Assembly (NCBI RefSeq): GCF_003967515.1 | Contig: NZ_BIFQ01000001.1 | Coordinates: 1,860,001 to 1,924,000 of the forward strand | DNA: 64,000 nucleotides | Source of the DNA: Dictyobacter aurantiacus | GTDB lineage: Bacteria; Chloroflexota; Ktedonobacteria; Ktedonobacterales; Ktedonobacteraceae | Direction: 5' to 3' | In this document: piece by piece, positions 63,581-64,000 of the stretch | Position numbering within the stretch: the stretch's first letter is position 1 | How the letters are laid out: each line of letters begins with the position of its first letter | The notes under the pieces: model-generated | Told to the model about the DNA's origin: nothing | The model's input: only the letters and a program-made list of their open reading frames with translations | Database searches by the model: none | Program-made: the position numbers and the translations under genes

Positions 63581-63605
63581 GGTTCAAATCCTCTCACCCC
63601 GACTA
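63581..63605. repeat. attR core
   Basis: Exact second copy of the 25-bp tRNA-Pro 3'-end segment (GGTTCAAATCC...CCCCGACTA), preceded by unrelated sequence, so it is an attachment site and not a tRNA gene. Confidence 0.92.
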
Positions 63606-63611
63606 AACGAA

Positions 63612-63648
63612 AAGGCCGTAAGCATTAACTAAAAGTGCTTGCGGCCTT
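63612..63648 (+). terminator. Hairpin after attR, probably the original tRNA-Pro terminator
   Basis: AAGGCCGTAAGCA (63612-63624) pairs with 63636-63648 (one G-U), followed by ACTTTAT. The similarity to the attL-side hairpin continues outside the 25-bp core. Confidence 0.7.
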
Positions 63649-63771
63649 ACTTTATGCCACCTGCCTAAAAACACAACTTCTCAAAAACCATGTGTGGGGG
63701 CAAAATAGATTCCCAGCAGTGTGTAACAAGGGTCTGTAACGACTATTGCGCTAAAATCGGGTATTACTTAT

Positions 63772-64000
63772 TCACGGATTTGCTTCCAACTTGCCAAAGA
63801 AAATTTTTAGTTCTCCATTCTGGGTTCCTATTACATAGTATCCTGAGTACATCCTCGGCTTCGTACTAGAGGCTATCTCCTCTAGTGCTTCAACTTGAAC
63901 AAGAACCTTTATTGTTCCATCTTCAAGAATAGTAGCGTTTCCACAAGTAGCAGTAACTTGCTGTGTTAAAGTATACCCTTTGGCGAATTCAGCAATGCTC
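63772..64000 (-). CDS. Hypothetical protein, 3' part only
   Basis: C-terminal 75 residues, cut by the window end, ending in TGA at 63772-63774. It reads SIAEFAKGYTLTQQVTATCG and ends MYSGYYVIGTQNGELKIFFG KLEANP: beta-rich. Chromosomal, outside the element. Family not recognised. Confidence 0.6.
   Translation of the reverse strand, partial: SIAEFAKGYTLTQQVTATCGNATILEDGTIKVLVQVEALEEIASSTKPRMYSGYYVIGTQNGELKIFFGKLEANP

Larger units (their letters stand above)
43267..63605. mobile_element. Integrated element of about 20.3 kb in tRNA-Pro
   Basis: Bounded by a 25-bp direct repeat (43267-43291 and 63581-63605) made of the tRNA 3' end. A tyrosine integrase and excisionase lie next to the tRNA, followed by replication, DNA-modification and envelope genes, and a right-end cargo region with other orientation and higher A+T. 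No relaxase, TraB/FtsK ATPase, capsid or terminase is recognisable, so it may be an integrated plasmid, a mobilisable island or a satellite rather than a complete conjugative element or prophage. Confidence 0.88.

Noticed and set aside
63581..63605. Second tRNA-Pro gene
   Set aside because: Only the 3' 22 bases of the tRNA are there; no D arm or anticodon arm upstream. It is the attR site.

Overview
The window looks like chromosome of a Chloroflexota bacterium, most likely of the Ktedonobacteria. This is an inference from protein content and style: an atpA-G-D-C order, a T-box-controlled pheS-pheT pair, several membrane proteins with an N-terminal zinc ribbon and BACON/Ig-like repeats, a MutL-type ATPase with a partner protein, and many GC-rich intergenic palindromes. 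No rRNA marker is present to settle the taxonomy.

Region 1 (1-43.2 kb) is host chromosome. It holds the end of an F-type ATP synthase operon (atpA 3' end, atpG, atpD, atpC), gpmI, a MutL-like ATPase and its neighbour, and a zinc-ribbon protein with a repeated SLPSWM-type motif. Further on are a RusA-like nuclease, a DUF92 membrane protein, an MprF-like aminoacyl-lipid synthase, holA, a MidA-like methyltransferase, a GT2 glycosyltransferase, a CopC/CopD fusion, a gamma-carbonic anhydrase, proline dehydrogenase, an SDR enzyme, a ferredoxin-like protein, a zinc-ribbon/BACON family, and pheT/pheS behind a T-box leader. An IS4-like element (17.3-19.2 kb) sits exactly in the middle of a palindrome that carries the stop codon of the MprF-like gene. 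Two MITE-like elements (6.85-7.06 and 34.73-35.09 kb) and a set of long perfect hairpins occupy gene ends.

Region 2 (43,267-63,605) is an integrated element of about 20.3 kb in the 3' end of a tRNA-Pro(GGG) gene, bounded by a 25-bp direct repeat. From the tRNA inward it carries, on the minus strand, a tyrosine integrase, an excisionase, an HNH nuclease and an AAA+ replication-type ATPase. These are followed by small zinc-finger proteins, Dam and Dcm methyltransferases, a PAPS-reductase-like PP-loop protein, a DnaQ-like exonuclease, a DUF488 protein, a peptidoglycan hydrolase and many small membrane proteins. Intrinsic terminators separate many of these genes. The right end has a plus-strand GntR-IspF-HD operon with three GntR-type operators, a fused methyltransferase-endonuclease on the minus strand, and a Dabb-acyl carrier protein fusion. 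I see no relaxase or FtsK/TraB-like transfer ATPase.

The most unusual signals are: (a) a conserved-looking protein read in a second frame almost entirely inside dcm; (b) AAACCTGC repeats clustered next to xis and again inside the AAA+ ATPase gene; (c) the regulated IspF/HD cassette and the Dabb-ACP fusion as element cargo; (d) the palindrome/MITE/IS relationships in the host part.
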